Shown here one piece after another: positions 36,801-51,971 of a DNA stretch of 64,000 nt. How positions within the stretch are numbered: the first letter of the stretch is position 1; every line of letters begins with the position of its first letter. The notes under the pieces were generated by a model that worked only from the letters and a program-made list of their open reading frames with translations, was not told where the DNA came from and made no database searches. Source of the DNA: Atrichornis clamosus (lineage: Eukaryota > Chordata > Aves > Passeriformes > Menuridae). The stretch spans positions 62,001 through 126,000 of the forward strand of contig WBMZ01000376.1 in assembly GCA_013400975.1 (NCBI GenBank). The letters are read 5' to 3'. Position numbers and translations under genes: made by a program.

Positions 36801-39800
36801 CAAAGAACGCCGAGATACGCGGAGCAGATGCTGGTGTATGCGCTTAGCGGATCTCGCTTGGGGAAGGGCTGGGGAATTTTGGGGAGGCTGATTGCAAACC
36901 GGCACAGCCGGTAGTTAACTACCAGCTGCAGTTAAAATTTTAGCAGCAGCAACAGCTTTGCGATGCTTTCCGGGAATACTGCTGCCTGGGAGCTGATGTT
37001 CCAGGCAGCCCGCGGTACGACGCCGCTTTCTCCTAGATGGCAGTGCTGAGAGCAGGATAGTTGCCGTTTGAGGCAAAGTCCTGGGAATTTGGAGCCATGT
37101 GCGGCTGGATTTTGGTGAAGTTATGGGTGTAACAGAAGAGCATTCACATGTGCCCTGCGAGCTTATTTGCAATTAAGACAATTTTTTTTTTCAAACTTTA
37201 CATATGGTTATCTTGTTATGCAATTACGTTTGGGTAAGACTGTGATAGTTACATTATGTGAGAAAGGAAATACGAATTTAGTCGGTTAAGCCTTTGCATT
37301 GCAGCGTTAATTACAAAGTTGCCGAGGTTCTGTTCCATTTCCGTTGGCTGCCTCCTGATTGGCAAAGATTTACAGCTGGTAATCAGATTCTGTGCCTGTG
37401 TTAGAGCAATCATCTGCAGATTCAGAAGAAATGGGGCTGCATTACCCTCTTTTTTTTTTTTTCTTTATTTCCAAAGTCTTGCATATACGGAGGAAGCAAT
37501 GTTTTTTGTTTGATCACGTTTTGTTAGTAATTTTGATAACTTCTTTGTTGTATAAATTGTGCAGTTAATGGATCATTTTCAAATCTCAGATAGACCCAGA
37601 GCTCACAGTGATTTCAGCATGAGTTTTGTGGTACGTGACAGTGCTGAATTTTACTGTGTGGGATATCTGAAGGAAATTTTCTCACTGCTTGCCCTAGGCT
37701 TCTAGTTTGTTTATTTGGAGTAGCAGAATGTAGAAATTTTGCCAATGTTTTCAATGATATATTTGAATTACGGTTATATATCTGAAGCCAAGGATGGCTC
37801 TAGGGCTCCATATGTGCCCATTGAGAGAGAAAGTTTAGCCAGTTGACTTGAATGTGAATAAAATGGATACTAGAACTCTTACTCTACTTTTGCATATAAT
37901 GAGCCCAAATGTTTTCAGTAGGTATATGCAGAAAGGTAAGTTCATCACATTTGCTTGTTTTATTCATTTTGTTGAAATTGAACAGGCATTATTATTTATA
38001 GTATTATGTTGCTGGTTTGTTGGCTTTTGCAACTTCATATTTAGCATTATTATAGTTTAAGGGCTAAGCTTTAAAATATTTGTCACTCCACTGCAGGAAG
38101 AGTTGCCAAATGGATGTCATGCATATAAAACTAGAACAAGAGCCTTTAAATAGCAAGACCATCAATTTAGTAACAATTTAGTGTGATAAATGGCAGAATA
38201 CGCAATAAGAATGCAAATCTGAACAATTATAGCATGCATCTTTTAGTATTAATATTGATAAAGTACAAAGCACAATAGCAAATAAACACATACAGCTTTT
38301 AAGTACCTAAACTGGTTTGAAATGGAAGAGATGTTTTCTGTTATGTGGTTTACGCTTGAAGAGAGTGTGGGGTGAGGAAAAGATCAGAGAAGTTTTCACA
38401 AGCATTTATTTTGTTTTCTGGATCTCAAAATTCCATTATGGAGCAGGATGCTTTCCAGTATCTGCTTTCTCAATATCTGGAAAGGCAGATGTTGCTGCAG
38501 CAGGAGCAATTACACTGATTTGCAGTACAGGAGAAAAAAATTAAAATATCTTCTGACTTTGTGCCTCTCTCTAAAAAGGTCAGCCATGGAGCTCTGTTTT
38601 GGTCTTGACAACAGATGAGATGAGATAGAGAAGTTCAGTTTGCTCAATGAAAGGAGTGAAGCTAATGTACAGTTAGGAAATTTCTGTTTCAAGAATGAAA
38701 TGAGTAAATTTGCCTAAGAAACTGCATTGAAGGATTCCACTTGCTTGGCTTTACCTTGCAATTTCCCACAAACCAAAGCTTGCCAAAAGTCGGGGAGTTT
38801 TGCTAGGTTTGGTTGGTTGTTAGTTGCTTAACCAGATCACTCTGTCCTGTGTAAGGCTGAGTCACAAGGCGGAAGAGGCAGTGGAGACCAGAGCACTGTA
38901 GGCTTTTGTAGAACGGCCTTTCTGACTTATGACTTTTTTTAAAAGGTTCGTGACAGAATCCCAGCTTCACTAAAATGACTGAGAATTTTGCTCTCACGGT
39001 TTTTCAGTTTCCTTCTTATTTTGTGTAGGCCGCAGCAAAATGTGACTGATGTGACCCAAGATTCAACCTGCGATAGCGCATGGATTCTTGGTTTAACCTG
39101 ACGCTTAAAGATTTTATCTTGAGTTCTCAGAGATAAAGTGTTTCTGCTTTAGAGAATATTTGAGACTTCCTGCAAACAGAACATGCAAGTGAAGTTTAAG
39201 AACTGAAGGGCTGATTTGCACTGCAGCATCTTTAGCGGAGTAAGGCCAGAAGAGATGCAGCCTATGTGTGGGTGCTACATGTGTCCATGTACCACATAGA
39301 GAACAAGCCATGATACTCAAAGGCAAGGGTTTTGAATATCTCTGGAAGGTGGTAGGATTTTTTTAATCTCATGATGGAGCTCATGTTCTTTTCAGACTCC
39401 TCCCTTAATTCTACGGAACCAAATTGTCTTGTGATTTGGAGCAATATTTTAAAGAGCTAGTATGGTAATAACTTGTGTGGTAGAAATCAGAGTCAAGCTT
39501 CTGTGTTGTAAGAGTCCTGATTTGTGACCTGCTGGAATGACAATAAGTGATGTTATTGGTTTGTGTCTTTTTTACTTAGTCCTTCCTTGTTTAGTGACCT
39601 GCTGCATGTAACCTGACTCCTAACCTGTTTGAGGCAGGAACAGCCTTTCCTAACATGTTTCTGTGGGACTCAGATCCTTGTTTGCAGCTCTAAGAGATGG
39701 GTGTAATAGAAAATAACAGTCTGATCCTGGTTTAAGGTCATGAGTAGCTGCCCAAAAGACTTAGTATTTTTAAGAGCTGGATTTCTAGCATAAAATTCTT

Positions 39801-42049
39801 TCTTTTTTTCTTTGTGATTCAGTATCAGAACCAGTTTCATTCTGTTTTACTACTGTGTACATGGGTATAACAGTTAGTGCAACTTTGTGTATTTTTATAG
39901 CAATTCTGATCTGGGAACAGAACTGCATGTGCTAACAGGAACTTGTTTTTGACACAAACTCACCCTTTGGTTTAAGCAATTTGCTTAAGTTACAGGGAGA
40001 TTGTGGCCTCCCTTATCTATCATCAGATAAATACCTTCAGTCGTTGAAGTATATAACAAAGCCATTTAGACCATCTTTTAGAAAAGAATTAAATATGTGC
40101 GGCTGGGCTCAAATAGCAGTGAGTGCCAGAAAGAGTGAAAACTACATGTAATATCTTTTATTTACATGCATGTGTATTTGGGTGATAACTCTCTTCATAA
40201 GCCTGTGTGTGCACACTTGGTACTTACAAACGGGCCAGAGTTTCAGAGAGGTTTTGAAAGCTTCAACGAGAAGTTCCTTTTAGCTGCAGTGTGCAGAGCC
40301 TGCTCCTTGCTAGTTTTGCCCACTGTCACACCCACAGCTAACATGTCACTACCCAAACTTATGCCTGTGTGCACACACTGCTTCATCAAACTGCAGAAGC
40401 TAATATTAATTACACTGCTTTTTAAAAATCATTCAAATGGTGTAATCCATATATCGCTAGGATTGTTCTGCCCCTCGTTTGTCTGCAGATCGTGTTTCAT
40501 TAAAAGTGCTGATGAGCACCCAGGACTCTGAAGGCAGCAGTTCTGTGCAAGATAAGAATGTTCCTTAAGCTGATGGAGGATAGAGCTCCAGAGTTCCTGG
40601 CAGACACTCATAGCATAAGATGTTGCTGTAGTCTAGCCTGAAATTGCATGTCTGAAGGAGAATTAGATGTCCTTGACTTTACAAGAAATTTTTGCACTGA
40701 AGAAACTTAATCACGGGCTAGAGACTGCTTTCAGGACCTGTGTAGATGCTTTTGGTTTTGTTCAGTTACACTAATAAGACTGAGGAGCAATTAGGTTTTC
40801 TCTGCCAGTGTGAACTGAAGCACTGTACATTAGAGGAAGAAATTTTACTTATCCTGCTGAAACTGACGTCTTCACCCATCGGTTCTGAATTACTTCCTTT
40901 CCAGAACTGCGGGGAAATTAAGGAAATGGGTGGTGTAAGCTTTACAGCATAACTGAGACTGCTGGTTCCAAAGGGGTCTCTGTTTGGAAGATGTGTGTTC
41001 CGAAGATGTTAGTTCACTTGCAGAAGGCTGTGTGAAACCTGCAGCTGACAAAGGTCATGATGTCCTTGATAAAATGAAATATGCAAGATATCTCATATGA
41101 ATGATTTCCATAGCCTTGCAAAATTTGTTTTAATCGCCGTGGCCTTTTGCAGTGTAGGGCCCTGTGAGTAAGGAACAAGTTGGAAGATGGGAGGCTAGGA
41201 CACCAACACTGCATATGATGCCTTGAAATATGTTGTACAATTGTGACCAGAATATTACATACAAACCCAAGACTGTCCTTGGCAGATGAAAGATTGATCA
41301 TTGCTCTTGGGGGAAAAAAAAATCAGTGGATATTTTAGTGGACAAGTCCAGGGGAATTGGGTTTTTCCATTTCAAAAAGTGGAAGAATCTTATCTCTGTC
41401 TTCCGTTTCCTTTAATCTTCATTTCACTGTTCTTGTAAGAAATATTAAATACAGAAAAAAAAATCTTGCAAAATATGTTTCTATTTGTAAGTAGGCAGTT
41501 ACCAAATTCTATGTTTCATTTCTCTGTGACCCTGAGAGATGTGGGAGATGGATGTATTTCACTGGGAAATGGAGGGCTAATTTACATATGGAAACTTGCT
41601 AATATTAGCATACCAAGCTGGTTTTCCACACATGCATGTCTCTTATACAGGACAGATTGTGAACTGGAAATATATAAACCTAAGTATTCGGAATGGCTAT
41701 TCTGGTATAGAGCCCGGCACAGACAGAATCTTAGATTTCAATTACTATTGCAGGAGTTGGTGAAATCAAATCTAAGCTTGAAGGAGAATTAAAACAATTA
41801 AAGGATCCCATTAGCAGTGTAAGTAGAGGTGTAACGAGCACAAAGATCTTCAAAGTACATGTGTTTGGCAAAGATACACATTTTCATCTGTGAATCCAAT
41901 ATGAGAAGTTAAACATCCTCTTAGATATTCATTCCTTTGTTTGTTCTGTATATGTTGAGTGAACTGAATACTTTCTATTTAGAGGAACTCTTTGTATTTA
42001 TATCTGTAGCTGGTTTTTTGGGTAATGATGTATCTTGTGTTTCTAGTGC

Positions 42050-42118
42050 AGCAGAGAGGTGAGTCTGACATTGGACTCAATTCTTGTGGGTCCCTTCCAA
42101 CTCAGAACATTCTCTGAT
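42050..42118 (+). mobile_element. CR1 LINE 3' tail fragment
   Basis: GACATTGGACTCAATTCTTGTGGGTCCCTTCCAACTCAGAACATTCTCTGATAAG matches the last part of CR1. There a TTGGACTAGATGATC region precedes GGTCCCTTCCAACC and CATTCTATGAT. Only about 70 bases remain. Confidence 0.75.
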
Positions 42119-45100
42119 AAGTATTTGTTGCTTCTTGAAATGAATGTTTACTGAAATCAGAATTATACTTACAAATCCTTATGCCCCTAGGTCCCATGAG
42201 TTCTGTGTGTCTGGAGATGTGCATATCTTTATTCAAATGCCAGGGGCACAGATAACTTACTTTAGGTGCTGTTGAGAATTAGGTGTTGGAAATTGGTGTA
42301 TGAATAGCACTAGTCTGTAAACTTCAGTCAGTAAAGTATAAAATTGTTTTAAATAAATGGCAAAGGAGGAGTAGGCACAGGACAGTGGGGGGTGGCTGTT
42401 GATACAAAGGGACAAAGAAGATGCTTTAAAAAAGTGAATTATTTGTAGAAACTTTGTTTAAAATCTGTAGGCAGTTTAGATTTTCTTTACAATGCACAAG
42501 CTTTAAATTATGTTTCTCATGTCAAATTCTGAAGTAATTGACAGTGGAGTATTTGCACTGTGGGACCACATCAGCCTATGAACTCCCTGCAGAAGAGAAT
42601 CAAAAGATGTATTACAACAAATTCAGTGCTAACTTGTGAGAAAACATATTTTTAAATTGTGATTGAACTTAAATTTAAATTGAAAATATTTTCTAGAAGA
42701 ATGTTTCATTGAAGAGATATAATTTGGGATGTTTTGTTCACCTTCAGTTATTTAAAAAATTTTTTTAATAACCTACCTGTATTGTTTCTGACTTTCCTAG
42801 AAGCAGAAATTTGAAACTTTCACATCCTTAAAGACTGGACCACTTGTATTTACTAAAATGAAGTTTCTGCATATGTCCTTTCATTACAGAAACTGCAGCA
42901 TACTACTTAGGTTACTGTTTCATGTGTAGTTTAATTCCCTTCTGATTTCACCTCTTAGCAAGGGTGGTTTAGATAAATTTAGATGATGACTTCATTTGGA
43001 CCAATGTACACATCACTTTCAAAATAATGTTGTATCTTACTTTTTCCCTAATTTCACACTCCTGAAAATAGTGATCCTTGTGGTTTCTCCCCTGAGAGAC
43101 AAACATTTCCTTTTCCTCTGTAGATAGTTGCTACTCCCCTTCAGTTGGAGACCATGTTCTGTTTGTAACACCAGTGATATGAACCTCTAATGGTATCTCA
43201 GAGCTTGTTAGACAATACAAATGCTGGCATTTGGTAAAGAACTTTTTTGGATATCGTTGAATAACCGAAACTTCTGGGGGGTAAAAAAGCTCAGAATTTT
43301 GCACAGTGAGGGTATTTGTTCTGAATTTTATCTCCCAGTTGCTATAAATAATAACCATTTTCATAATAGATGACTTGCAGTCTGTAAAAGCAGGTCATTC
43401 CAATTACTACCTTCTTTCTCTTCCTGCTGCTTCGATGGCAGGAGATTTTTAGCAGCCAACAGCACTGCAGACATTTTTAGGTGGATGTGACTACTTCATG
43501 GATGCAAGATAAGGGGAAGGCTCCACTGGGATAGTGGAAGGCAGGATTTAAAAGGCCAAACCAAGTTACCTTGGGTTTTGTAGCCCCATTCCTGTCTCTC
43601 ACCACTTGCCACCGCTTTACTTTGCTTGTGTAGAATGACAGTTGTTTAGTGAACACTAAGGGGATGGGGAGAAGAGCACTTGAAAATTTCTTCTTTGGTT
43701 GAGAGAAGTACAGGGGAGCAGAACAGCCTATTGAACCTGCTTGCTGATCCCAGCTGGTGTCTGAAATGTGGGTTGCCACAAGCAGTCCACGGGTTGTAGG
43801 TTGACGGTAGTCACGTGCAGCTGTGGTGACAACACAAATGGCAGAAGCTCTTCCAGGCAGCCGCTCTGGAGGCCTGTTCTTACAATTTGCTGTTGAGTAG
43901 CTACCTGCTCAAAAGGCAGGCTGCTGGATCTCCCTGGATGCATTTCATGCGTTTCTCAGTCAGTAATAAAATTTTGCAGCTCATACTGGTGTCTTGGACT
44001 TGACCAAAGTTTGAGATAATTAAAATATAGACATATGCTCCTACAAGATAGTGCGGAAGACAGACCATTGCAGGCCTGCCAATGGGACTGAGAATCCATA
44101 TGGACTCGAGGTTTCATTTTTCTCCTCTCTTGCAAGATTTAGGTCATAATGTTTAGGTCAGGACACTTAGAAGCGAGCCTGGCATCTTGATTCAGCCTCC
44201 CTAAGAGAGTACTGGTTTTACCAGACATGTGATTTGAAGCATTCCTTTGGATACGTGATACCACTTCTGAATTTACTGTCGGTTCACTGAGTTACACTTG
44301 CCTGTTTGGGGTTTTTTGCGTTGTTTTGTTTGTTTTTGTGTTTTAATACAGTTAAATAAGTTATGTTTAATGCTTTTCCCTAGCATCATCCAGAGATTCT
44401 AGGGAAGGGAATCCATTTTATTCATCAGGCGGCACATTTTTTTCTGATGGTTCTGCAGAATCCTTTTTACTTTTAGAAACAGAGACTTGCTGCTTCCTTG
44501 CTGTACCTTGACTGGTTGATTATGGCTAGATTTGTTTATTTTCTTTCCCAGAATGTCTTCCATTTGGTACTCCAACAGCATCTGTTCCCTCATGTTCAGT
44601 ATCAGTGACAGCGTACATTGCCAGACTGGGGCTTGGCTGTAGCTGTCTCCTTCAGGAGTTCCCTTGCCAGTGGAAATTGCTCCCACCATTCCATTACAAT
44701 GACCGAAGCCTCAGCTCCTTAAGTCTGAGAATAGCAAGCCAGAGAGGTGGAATAATTTAAGTAGTTGCCTTGTTTCATTCCTCTTCTAAACATGGAAATC
44801 GGAGCCTGCAAACATTCATAAGATGAAACGTTGGCACAGATGTGATAATTTCTGTGAAACTGCAGATGTGACTACTTTGTTATGAAACTGCTGGGAGCTT
44901 CAAGAATTATTGTAACAAATCCTGTGACTAAAAAGCATGTAATGGCTATTTTATTCTGCTGGTGCTTGCTTTGCACTTCAGAGCCTGTTTAGCATGGTCA
45001 CATAATTAAAATAGTTAATATTTTCTTTCAAACTAGAGGAGGACTTCTCTCATACCTGCATGATGCCTGACTTGCACCAACAGACACAAGAAGCTGAGTG

Positions 45101-48100
45101 CTCAAATGCTGTCTGTATTTTAGGCTGATACTTAGTGTTTTAAAACATGTTTTCAGATGGTACTCTGTTCTTTGTGGTAAATTACTGCAAACATATGCAA
45201 CATTCTTCATGCTATGTATGTTTTCTAACATCCCTAATTTCTTAATTATGTCTTTTTTTCTCAAAAGTAGGCACTGCCACTTGCTCTTTTATATTTTTTG
45301 AGCTTTTTGCATCATGTGCAACAGTGTATATCTTGAATTTTTTTAGGAAAAAACATCATACCTTTGAATTTCCTGTGTGCTTTCTAGCACTGTAACCCCT
45401 CAGGGTTTTCCTGAATGGAAACACTGTAGAACTTGGATGTAGTTTTGGCCGTTGCCACAGTTCTGTGTGTTGCCAGCAGGCAACAGATCACAAATGGATA
45501 TTCAGTGCTCTAAAGTTATGTAGTGATGCTAAATAACCAGCAACTAAACAACAATGTTTTTTCTACAGAGTAGTCTGTGCAACTCAGAACATCAATTTTC
45601 AGTCTGTTATCCTGAAGTAGATTAGATTACAGTATATTAGTTTGCATTAGTTTAAATTGAAAACTGTTGCTTTGTGTTAGCCCTGGGCGTGACTTTAATG
45701 TTAAGCCTACTAACTTTAATAAGGGGGGGTTTTAACACAAAAAAATTGTGCCAGCAGTAAGATCCTGATTCAGGCATGATTCTGGTTCCAATATTTGGAC
45801 AGAAGAGCCTATTCTCTTATGTATCTAGGATTTAGAAAAGGATTCTCTTCTGCTTGGCAAGCTTGCTTCAAAGACCTGCTAATGCTAACTCTGGCTTCAC
45901 TGTGTTCTGTCACAGTCTAGTGGCCTGGGATTTGTAAAGCTGTGCCTCTGTGATTGCTGATTACACTGGGAAGAGAAGGCAGTCCAAAGCTAGCTGGAAT
46001 AGTGTCTGCTGTCATTTGGGACTTTGCTTTATTAAGGCATCCAGCTTACTCCCTTGGTTGTTGATGCTGAACAGAAGCAGAAATTGAGAGTAGATCTCGA
46101 AGCTAATTTACTGTCTGTCCTTGAAACCGGATGTTTATTCCAGTTTGGAATACAAAATTTCCTATCTGTGTCTATAAGCTTTTCTTCCTTCTTTTTTTCC
46201 CAGCTGATACCAATCTCTGCTGCTCTGTGCATGGCTTTCACTCTTGTCTGCCTGTATCTGTCACCTCTCCAGTCCAAGTGTCAGCTCCTGTAGCTCTGTA
46301 TTTCTCTTCCTCTCACAAAGAGCTGAGTAACCTTCTGCCACAAAGCTTCAAACCAGGGAAGAACAAACTGCCCTCTTTGTCCACTAAATCCTGTCAGATT
46401 AGCAGCTACTGGTTGATAGTGAGAGTGCCCAAGTATGAAAGAAGCAGCTTTTCCCCAGAAGCTGTGGAATCCCTTGTTTGTAAGGGACTTTATCGTGGGC
46501 TGAAATGAGCTGATGGCCACCACTACAGGATACATGAAAGTAATTGGCTTCTGGTTTTTTGTTCCTCTTTTGCAACTGATTGCTACAGACATCATTCTGA
46601 TTCTGAGAACACAGCAGGTGTTTGGAAACATCATCTTGATGTCCTGGAAAATGCTTCATTAATCCAGCCAGCCATTTTTAGGCTATTTCCTGGAATATTG
46701 AACTTGCTGCATGATTTTAGGAGCTGATGCTTCCTAAGTTACTGGGCGTAGAGATAAGCAGAAGTCTCAGATCCTGATAACACATCAGGCTAGATAAAGC
46801 CTTGCTTGCTAGTCATAGTAATTTGCATGGTATTGATCTTCTACCCTAGATAAGCCTTTTTTTTTTTTTAAACCCTGTTGTTCAAGAACTGGTTTCAGAC
46901 CTTAGATCAGTGTAAATTTCTTCTGCTGTGCTAATCCCCCGTTGCAATGTTTTGGAGCTGTTAATTGATGACAATTCTGAATGCTTAATGCATTTTGTTT
47001 GAGGACTTCTAAACCTTTTTCTGGCAGACTATTTCTCAGTGGCACTGGTTGATGCAGGGAGTGGTTTAGGGGAAGCGTAGGGATTGGAAGGTGAAAGGAG
47101 GTGTTTCTCTTTTGTGTGCAGTGGTGCCATGAAAACCAAGAGCTGGAAAGGGTGAGAGTGATTGTTCCTATCCTCCTCTGCACCTGCCAGGCTTTCACAT
47201 TTGAAGAGTACGATGCAGAAGCAGAGCTCCATCTGCTGATGTTCCCTTTTATGTGAGAGGGCTCTTTAAAGAAGGGGTCTTACATAAATGCCTTTGCTGA
47301 CCTGTGTTTCTGTGTATATGCCATATCATATCTGTGGGTATGTTAACTACTGCACAGAAAAGGAAAAGTGAGAAATCAAGTCAGTTCCAGGACTGGAGAA
47401 AGTAAGCACCCCTTTTAGTTGTATGCAGGTTGTCATTTCTGAGCAAGATTTAGAATCTTCACGAAACTTGGATCAAGGTAACTTCAGAAGTTACCCCGAA
47501 ATGAAGTTTGGTTTCTCTTGATCTTGAACTTTGATGGCAAAAATCCCCCAGATGGCAGAAGGAACAAGGTCAAACTATGTGGGGTTGGCTGGCAAGTTGG
47601 GAAATTTGAAGGCCTGTCCACACAGGCATAGGGGAGTTTTTTTCTGTCTGAAAGGATCCTGATACTCAGCTGCAGGGTGAACATTTTACTGCTTTTCTGT
47701 TTTGATTTGAAGTGGTGTCTGGGGAAGAGGAAAACAGTATTGGCAGCAGCTTAATTTGCTTTGAATGTTATATCTGTATATTCCCTGGAGAACTCATTAA
47801 TTTTTAAGGCTGTGGCAGCAATAGGCTAAATGGATTCAGTAGTGATACACTGATGGTTTGAGGTAGTGCATTCATCCTTTTGGGATAACCAGTTTTGCTC
47901 CCTTCAGAGACTGTGTGGCACCCCAAGATCACTGGGTCAGTTTAATCTGAGAAGGTGGCCATTTAGCAAACAGGAAGATGCCGTTTGGTACAATAGTAGA
48001 AACAAGAAAACTGTTCTATTTAGAGCATTGTCTGTTCTCTGATTGAATCCTCCTCGAGATTCATTTACTGTGCTGGTAAACTCCACCTGTTTGTAGAAAG

Positions 48101-51100
48101 GGGGAAATTATGCAAGAAGGTCAAGCTCGCCATGGTTTTTGCTGTGGAGACAAGAGTGTGTGAAAGACAAGGTTCTAAGTTACACTGGATTCTCATCAGT
48201 AATTGCTAGTCAGGATGAGTGCCAATTGTTGACTTAGAATCTTAATGTTGTGCACGGATAAGCTTTCCAAACGTGGATATGTTAAGGGTGGTCATGTTTC
48301 ATGTACATACGTACATGGCCCTTTTGTAGCTTCTGATGTCCAAATACTTAACACAATCAAGTAAAACTAAGACAATATTGTCCTATTGTGAGAAGTCTTA
48401 TATCAGACAGGGTGAGGAGCTCCTGAGGTGTTATACCCAACTCCCTTTCTAAGAAAACTCATAGCAGACTGCCCCTCCCTTCTGGGACAGAGCCAGGAGA
48501 AACATGCAACTTTTTTTTTCAACAGGTAGGTGCTTCAAAGGGATAGTAGTCAATGCTGAGCTGGCAGTAAACAAGCAGGGAGGCTGTGGCATGGCCCTGG
48601 GCCCTTGTACCAGCTTGCTGTCACCTGCCACACAGTCACAGTGCATGGGGCAGGATAACAGGGGATAAAAATCCACTGCCAGGGCCTGGGGTTCACATGT
48701 GTGACAGAGTTAGCTGCAGCCCAGGCCTCAGGCACTCTGAAGGCAGCTCTTGGCACAGGTGCACAGCTGTGCAGGTAACAGAAGTACTGAAGGATCCAGG
48801 GCATTTAGAGGCACTCGGGACAATGAAGGATGGAAGCAGTGAACCGATGGACCTCCATTTAGTACTGAAAGCACTCACTGGCTTCACTTTGAGTTTACCA
48901 TCCTTACTTTTAACCCTACTGGCCTAACTTGAGTACTGAGACCCTTTAATGCAGGCTTGGATGGTCATGAAGTGCCTCTGTCTGCTCTGTCCATTATCCT
49001 AGCAATGTCTAATGCTGCTTCCTCTCCCCACTATTGCAATCCATTTCCAAGAACTAGAAGTCAGAAGCATGCAGTCTGTTCCAGCTGATGGGCTTGGAAA
49101 CTGTAGGAGCTCCAAATTAGATGCTATGTAATTTCTAGTTTAAAAAACAATGCCAAGATACCGTGAAATACACCACATACAAACACCAAGGGGAGAGTAA
49201 TGCTCCATCTAAAACAAATTATATTCTGTTCATAAAGCTCTTAGATGTACTGTTTATTTCATCATGTTTGCAAGTTTATAAGTATTTCTCTTTTGGGCCC
49301 TGGACTGCAGACATCATCAGCCCTATGATGGAAGAAAGATCAAGCTCTCTAAACCTAGAATAACAGAAAGTATAGATGGAACTGTGATGCAGACCAGAGA
49401 AACAGCTACGTGCTCTACCACCCATGGATGTAAATGTGTGCTCAGACACTGGTAATGCCTCACTCTTTGGGGGGATATTAGTGTCTTGTGTCCCATAGAG
49501 ATTAGAGTCAAGGGCACTTACCACCTCCAGGATTCAGCCTTAAATGCCTGCCAATATGTTCTCTGCCTTTGGAACTTAGAGTGATTCAAAGCTTCTCTCT
49601 TTTTTTGGTCTTTTTAAATTAAAACATGAAATCCAATCTAGTGTGGTACTAACACTTTCTTCCCATCTCCCTCCCAGAATCTTGTCTTCCTGGACTGGAA
49701 CCCTGAATATGGTGTTTCAGTAAGTTTCAGGTTTGTTTTGCTAACATATAATGAGGGATTTAAAACCTAAATGCTGGCACAACCTTAACTAGCCTATTGC
49801 AAATGTGTCACTATTCATTAAGGACTCTCTAGAGTGCAGTATGTTCCTTGGTGGATTGGCTTCCTGGAAATTTAATGGCAGTTTGCGAATTGGCATCCAA
49901 TTTTGTTTTTAGTCTATCTCCTGCTACTATAGAAAGCAATTTTGGGTCTGATAATGTGAGAGATTCTGTTCTGCTTTGCTTTACTTTCATGTTGTACTTT
50001 AGGCAGAGGATGAGTCAGTTAGTGAGATCTTTGAGAAAACAGTACAAAGAAAGATTTCTTCTTTGTCCACTTACTCTTCTAGAAATTAAGCAGTATATTC
50101 ATGCCCAACCATCAGTAACCAGTTGAATTCCTATCTCACCTGTTGGTGAAGCTCAGTTAAGTTCAGAAAAGGCACCTGAGACTTGTCTGCAATTCTAGCT
50201 TTATTTCTGTTCAGTAATTTTATGGAGGTTGAGATAAGCACCATAGGGTGCTGTGAGATTTACATAGTTCTTGGTACATCTGGAGAGTAGATTATTTTGC
50301 TTCATTGCAGAAAAGTGTGGAATTGTTTTTATTGTGGCATGCTACAATGTTCTGCAGTACTTACACGCTGTCCATACAGCTTTATTGTGCAATAACTTTC
50401 TAAATACCTTTGTGTACAGACATAGTCATTCTGGAATAGCTATTCTTAAAATACTCATTCTTTCATACTGTGACATAACTTGTATCTTTAGACAAATTCA
50501 TAAATGTTGAATAGTTTTGGGGGGCTATAGAACTAAGACTCTGGCCTGTGTAGAAGTAATTATTTTGTGCAGAATTGCTTAGGTAAAATATTACCTAAGA
50601 TCAACCCCTCTTAAAAATTACCATTTTGTTTTCAGCTTGTTTCTTGCCAAATACTTTCCAGCACTTCATTTAAAAGCTTAAGTTAGAACCACTATTTCTT
50701 ATAAAAATCTTATTTTCTTCTTTTAAGAGAGAGTAAATGAGTTACTGGGTTATTTAAAATGCTTCATTCTAAAAACAACTGGCCCTTTTAAAGCAATAAA
50801 ATCCCCATGTGAACTAGTTTGATGCAAGTTCTTAATGTGGTCTTAAACCATCTAGCAAAAGCGACTCTAAGTATCTGTTCATGTTTTCCCAAACCATTTG
50901 ACAAGCTCTCTGGACATATGTTGAATTCAAATTTAAATACATGCATTTGTATGTTTCCTGTGATGTGGCTCTGCTTTTTTTCTTGTGACCTGTACTCTGG
51001 CTGACCTAGAAGGACACAGACAGGCACCTTAACTGAATCAGCTTAGAATTCCATGGCCAGGGCTGCACCACTTGGACTGAGATTCATGTGGGTGTGAAGG

Positions 51101-51770
51101 GGCATTACCTCAGTGGTTAGTTTATGGATAAAGCAAGGGGAGAGTTATGGCTGTGCAGAGAGGTGGATGCAGGACTGAGTAAAATTGGTAAAAGGGCCAC
51201 ATGGCAGGACAATAACTCCTTTTCTCATATCAAATTTCCTTGATGCAACTGCAGACTACATCACAGGGGTCAGTGCTGATGGCCAGAAGGTGTTTACCTC
51301 CTCTTTAGCCTCTTAGAAAGATGACCTTGAAAGATTGCGTGGATTTTGCTGGGGTTGTAAGACTGGACTCAAAACTGACTGTGTGGATCTGGTATTCTTA
51401 ATACTCTTAGGAGTCCTAGACAAAAGAGTGTAGTAATTTTGATGCTTGCTGTTGTCCTTTATGAAATCCAGTGAGAAGGAATTATCCTTACTGTGTGAAG
51501 ACTGAGTGTCTCAAACTGGGACACTGAGGAACCAAGGAAGCTATTGTGACCACTCGTAGTGGCAGGCTCTGTAGCAGAGTTTTTTGTGTGTTATGTGGGA
51601 GGCTTAGGTTTCATCAGAGTGGAGAATTTAATTTCCCTGTTTCACTGAGGTTGGATTTTTACAGAAATGTAACTCCTTGTACCTTGCAGAATCTGCATGA
51701 GAGCAGAGCTGATTTGTGTTGAGACAGATCTCCCACACGGCTGTGAAAACAAGTGCACAAATTCAGAGTA

Positions 51771-51866
51771 TCTGGGTGTAAATCTGAAGTAACTGTCATG
51801 GAGATTGAAGTTCTCTCTAGGTGTTAATCTAGATTTACATCAGGGAAACTGTGACCAGAATCTCCC
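51771..51866. repeat. Ancient palindromic amniote repeat
   Basis: GGGTGTAAATCTGAAGTAAC, GGAGATTGAAGTTCTC, TAATCTAGATTTACATCAGG and GTGACCAGAATCTCCC follow in order a known amniote repeat pattern. In it GTGTAAATC, GAGTAACTCC, TTGAAGTCAATGG, GATTTACACC and GATCAGAATCTGGCCC occur as two inverted halves. It is the most complete of three such copies in the window. The family name is uncertain, probably a non-autonomous DNA transposon. Confidence 0.55.
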
Positions 51867-51971
51867 AAGATTCATCTTTGCTAGACTTTAGTAGCTCACT
51901 AAATTAATTGCTAATTAACTTGAGATGGTTGATTATTGTGGATGCTTCCCACATATTTCTACTGTCTTACT

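Noticed and set aside
37909..37936. A micro-exon of about 17 bases between TTTTCAG and GTAAGT
   Set aside because: Such short pairs of splice-like motifs are expected by chance in tens of kilobases, and the polypyrimidine tract is poor.
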